Origin: Euhalothece natronophila Z-M001
GTDB taxonomy: Bacteria; Cyanobacteriota; Cyanobacteriia; Cyanobacteriales; Rubidibacteraceae
Direction: 5' to 3'
Assembly: GCF_007904085.1 (NCBI RefSeq)
Contig: NZ_CP042326.1
Span: 1,240,001 to 1,304,000, forward strand
Length of the DNA: 64,000 nucleotides
A program made the translations under genes and the position numbers. Positions 63,136-64,000 of the stretch are shown one piece after another; within the stretch, counting starts at the first letter, position 1, and the number at the start of each line of letters is the position of its first letter. The notes below the pieces were generated by a model. The model saw only the letters and a list, made by a program, of their open reading frames with translations. It was not told the DNA's origin and did not search any database.

Positions 63136-63999
63136 TTAACTATCTAAATCTTCATCAGTAGCTGGAGTTGCCCCAGAAACGGTAACAAGATCAATTTGCT
63201 GACGATAATAGTCAACACTTTTTACTTGTACTTTTACCCGTGATCCCAGTCGATAGGCAATCCTATTTTTACGTCCCACTAAACAAGCATGACGGGCGCG
63301 ATATTCATACCAATCATCTTTAAGAGAACTAACATGAACTAATCCTTCCACTAATAAGTCTTCAATTTCTACGAAAAAGCCATAGGATTGTACGCCTGTA
63401 ATTAAACCAGAAAAGACTTCTCCTGTGCGTTCCTTCATTTTTTCGGCTTTATTAAGCCCTTTCAAGTCGTTTTCTGCATCTTCTACCATCTTGTCTCGTT
63501 CATTGAGATGATGAATAAAGCTAGCAATTTCTTCTTCGTATTCTGTAGCCATAGCAGGAGGAAGTACTTTCCAGTTAATTTTGCCATGACTGGTATTACT
63601 GTGGAGATCAACCCCTTCTTTTTGGGTTCTCACTCGCCGATCGCGCCCTTCGTGAAACACAGATTTTAAAATCCGTTGGTTCCACAAGTCAGCATAACGT
63701 CTTCCTGGAGAAATACAAGGGCTGTAAGGGCGATTCAAGGCTAAACCAAAATGTTCACTGGGTTTGGTGCTATATTTGGCTAGTTTGAGAGTGGACTTGA
63801 GGAAAAACATCAATACCCGAGAAGCATCGGAGTTGGCAATTTGTTGGCTAAAGTTTTGGTAATCTTGAGGGCGCAGTTCATCCTCATTTTCTAATTCGAG
63901 AGTTAACCCCAAGTTATTTCCCAATTTCATTAAGTCTTCAATTTCAGTGTAATCAGAAATATGTTGTACTCGATAAATTCCAGGTACACCAAGGGCTTG
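63136..63999 (-). CDS. RNB-domain ribonuclease (RNase R/II type), C-terminal part
   Basis: The frame is open to the right window edge, so the gene starts outside. The visible 287 residues contain the end of the RNB catalytic domain (RPYSPCISPGRRYADLWNQRIL, with the family R-Y/F-A-D-L motif) and an S1 RNA-binding domain (~GEVFSGLITGVQSYGFFVEIEDLLVEGLVHVSSL, near 200). It is a 3'-5' exoribonuclease for RNA turnover. ATG 63930 is internal, not the start. Confidence 0.9.
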   Translation of the reverse strand, partial: QALGVPGIYRVQHISDYTEIEDLMKLGNNLGLTLELENEDELRPQDYQNFSQQIANSDASRVLMFFLKSTLKLAKYSTKPSEHFGLALNRPYSPCISPGRRYADLWNQRILKSVFHEGRDRRVRTQKEGVDLHSNTSHGKINWKVLPPAMATEYEEEIASFIHHLNERDKMVEDAENDLKGLNKAEKMKERTGEVFSGLITGVQSYGFFVEIEDLLVEGLVHVSSLKDDWYEYRARHACLVGRKNRIAYRLGSRVKVQVKSVDYYRQQIDLVTVSGATPATDEDLDS

Positions 64000-64000
64000 T

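Overview
The window is cyanobacterial chromosome. The evidence is psbD/psbC with the classical overlapping GTG start, dozens of HIP1 palindromes (GCGATCGC), dispersed heptanucleotide repeats (GTCATTG/GTCCTTT types), a PatA/CheY/CheW/MCP taxis operon, and many cyanobacteria-specific families (DUF3370, DUF3531, GDYXXLXY, Uma2, PatA). Acidic secreted proteins and an NhaP-type Na+/H+ antiporter would suit a unicellular halotolerant lineage (Halothece/Dactylococcopsis-like), but that is a guess. I recognised no rRNA, tRNA or CRISPR array.

Layout. 0-10 kb: an ABC-2 exporter (cut by the left edge), an LpxB-related protein, a C-terminal processing protease, an orphan antitoxin-like protein, a P-loop kinase/WYL fusion, a tandem-domain QueD-like protein, and a second ABC-2 exporter. 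10-12.8 kb: a tnpB-only IS605-type element interrupted by an IS4-type insertion sequence with a perfect 9-bp target duplication. 12.9-17 kb: fur, moaA, allA and a fused peptide-ABC ATPase. 17.3-24.4 kb: a guanidine-I riboswitch heads a minus-strand operon for Ni-dependent guanidine hydrolase, HypA- and HypB-like nickel chaperones and a NitT/TauT-type ABC importer. The same operon continues, by stop/start overlap, into a Rieske oxygenase and a further gene broken by one in-frame stop. 24.5-28.2 kb: TetR, an acyl-CoA dehydrogenase-like flavoprotein, OsmC and a WD40 protein. 28.2-32.2 kb: cyanate uptake and hydrolysis genes cynA-cynB-cynD-cynS behind an NtcA-type promoter.

32.6-45 kb is mostly core: tyrS, a PD-(D/E)XK-type protein, argJ, gatB, DUF3370, an MlaE-type permease and the taxis operon. 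45-57.7 kb holds trpC, an aminotransferase, rpmF, a Na+/H+ antiporter, miaA, remA-gmk, speE, a ferredoxin and psbDC. 58-60.1 kb is a decay zone with an IS1-type transposase fragment, a DUF104 antitoxin whose PIN toxin has lost its middle, a second orphan antitoxin, a Uma2 protein, a truncated DUF4336 gene, and three copies of a ~43-bp HIP1-bearing repeat. The window closes with acnB and the 3' part of an RNase R-type gene.

Theme: ureidoglycolate lyase, guanidine hydrolase and cyanase lie within about 17 kb, so this looks like a scavenging region for poor organic nitrogen sources that yields ammonia and CO2/urea. The most interesting candidate system is the guanidine operon with its coupled Rieske oxygenase.
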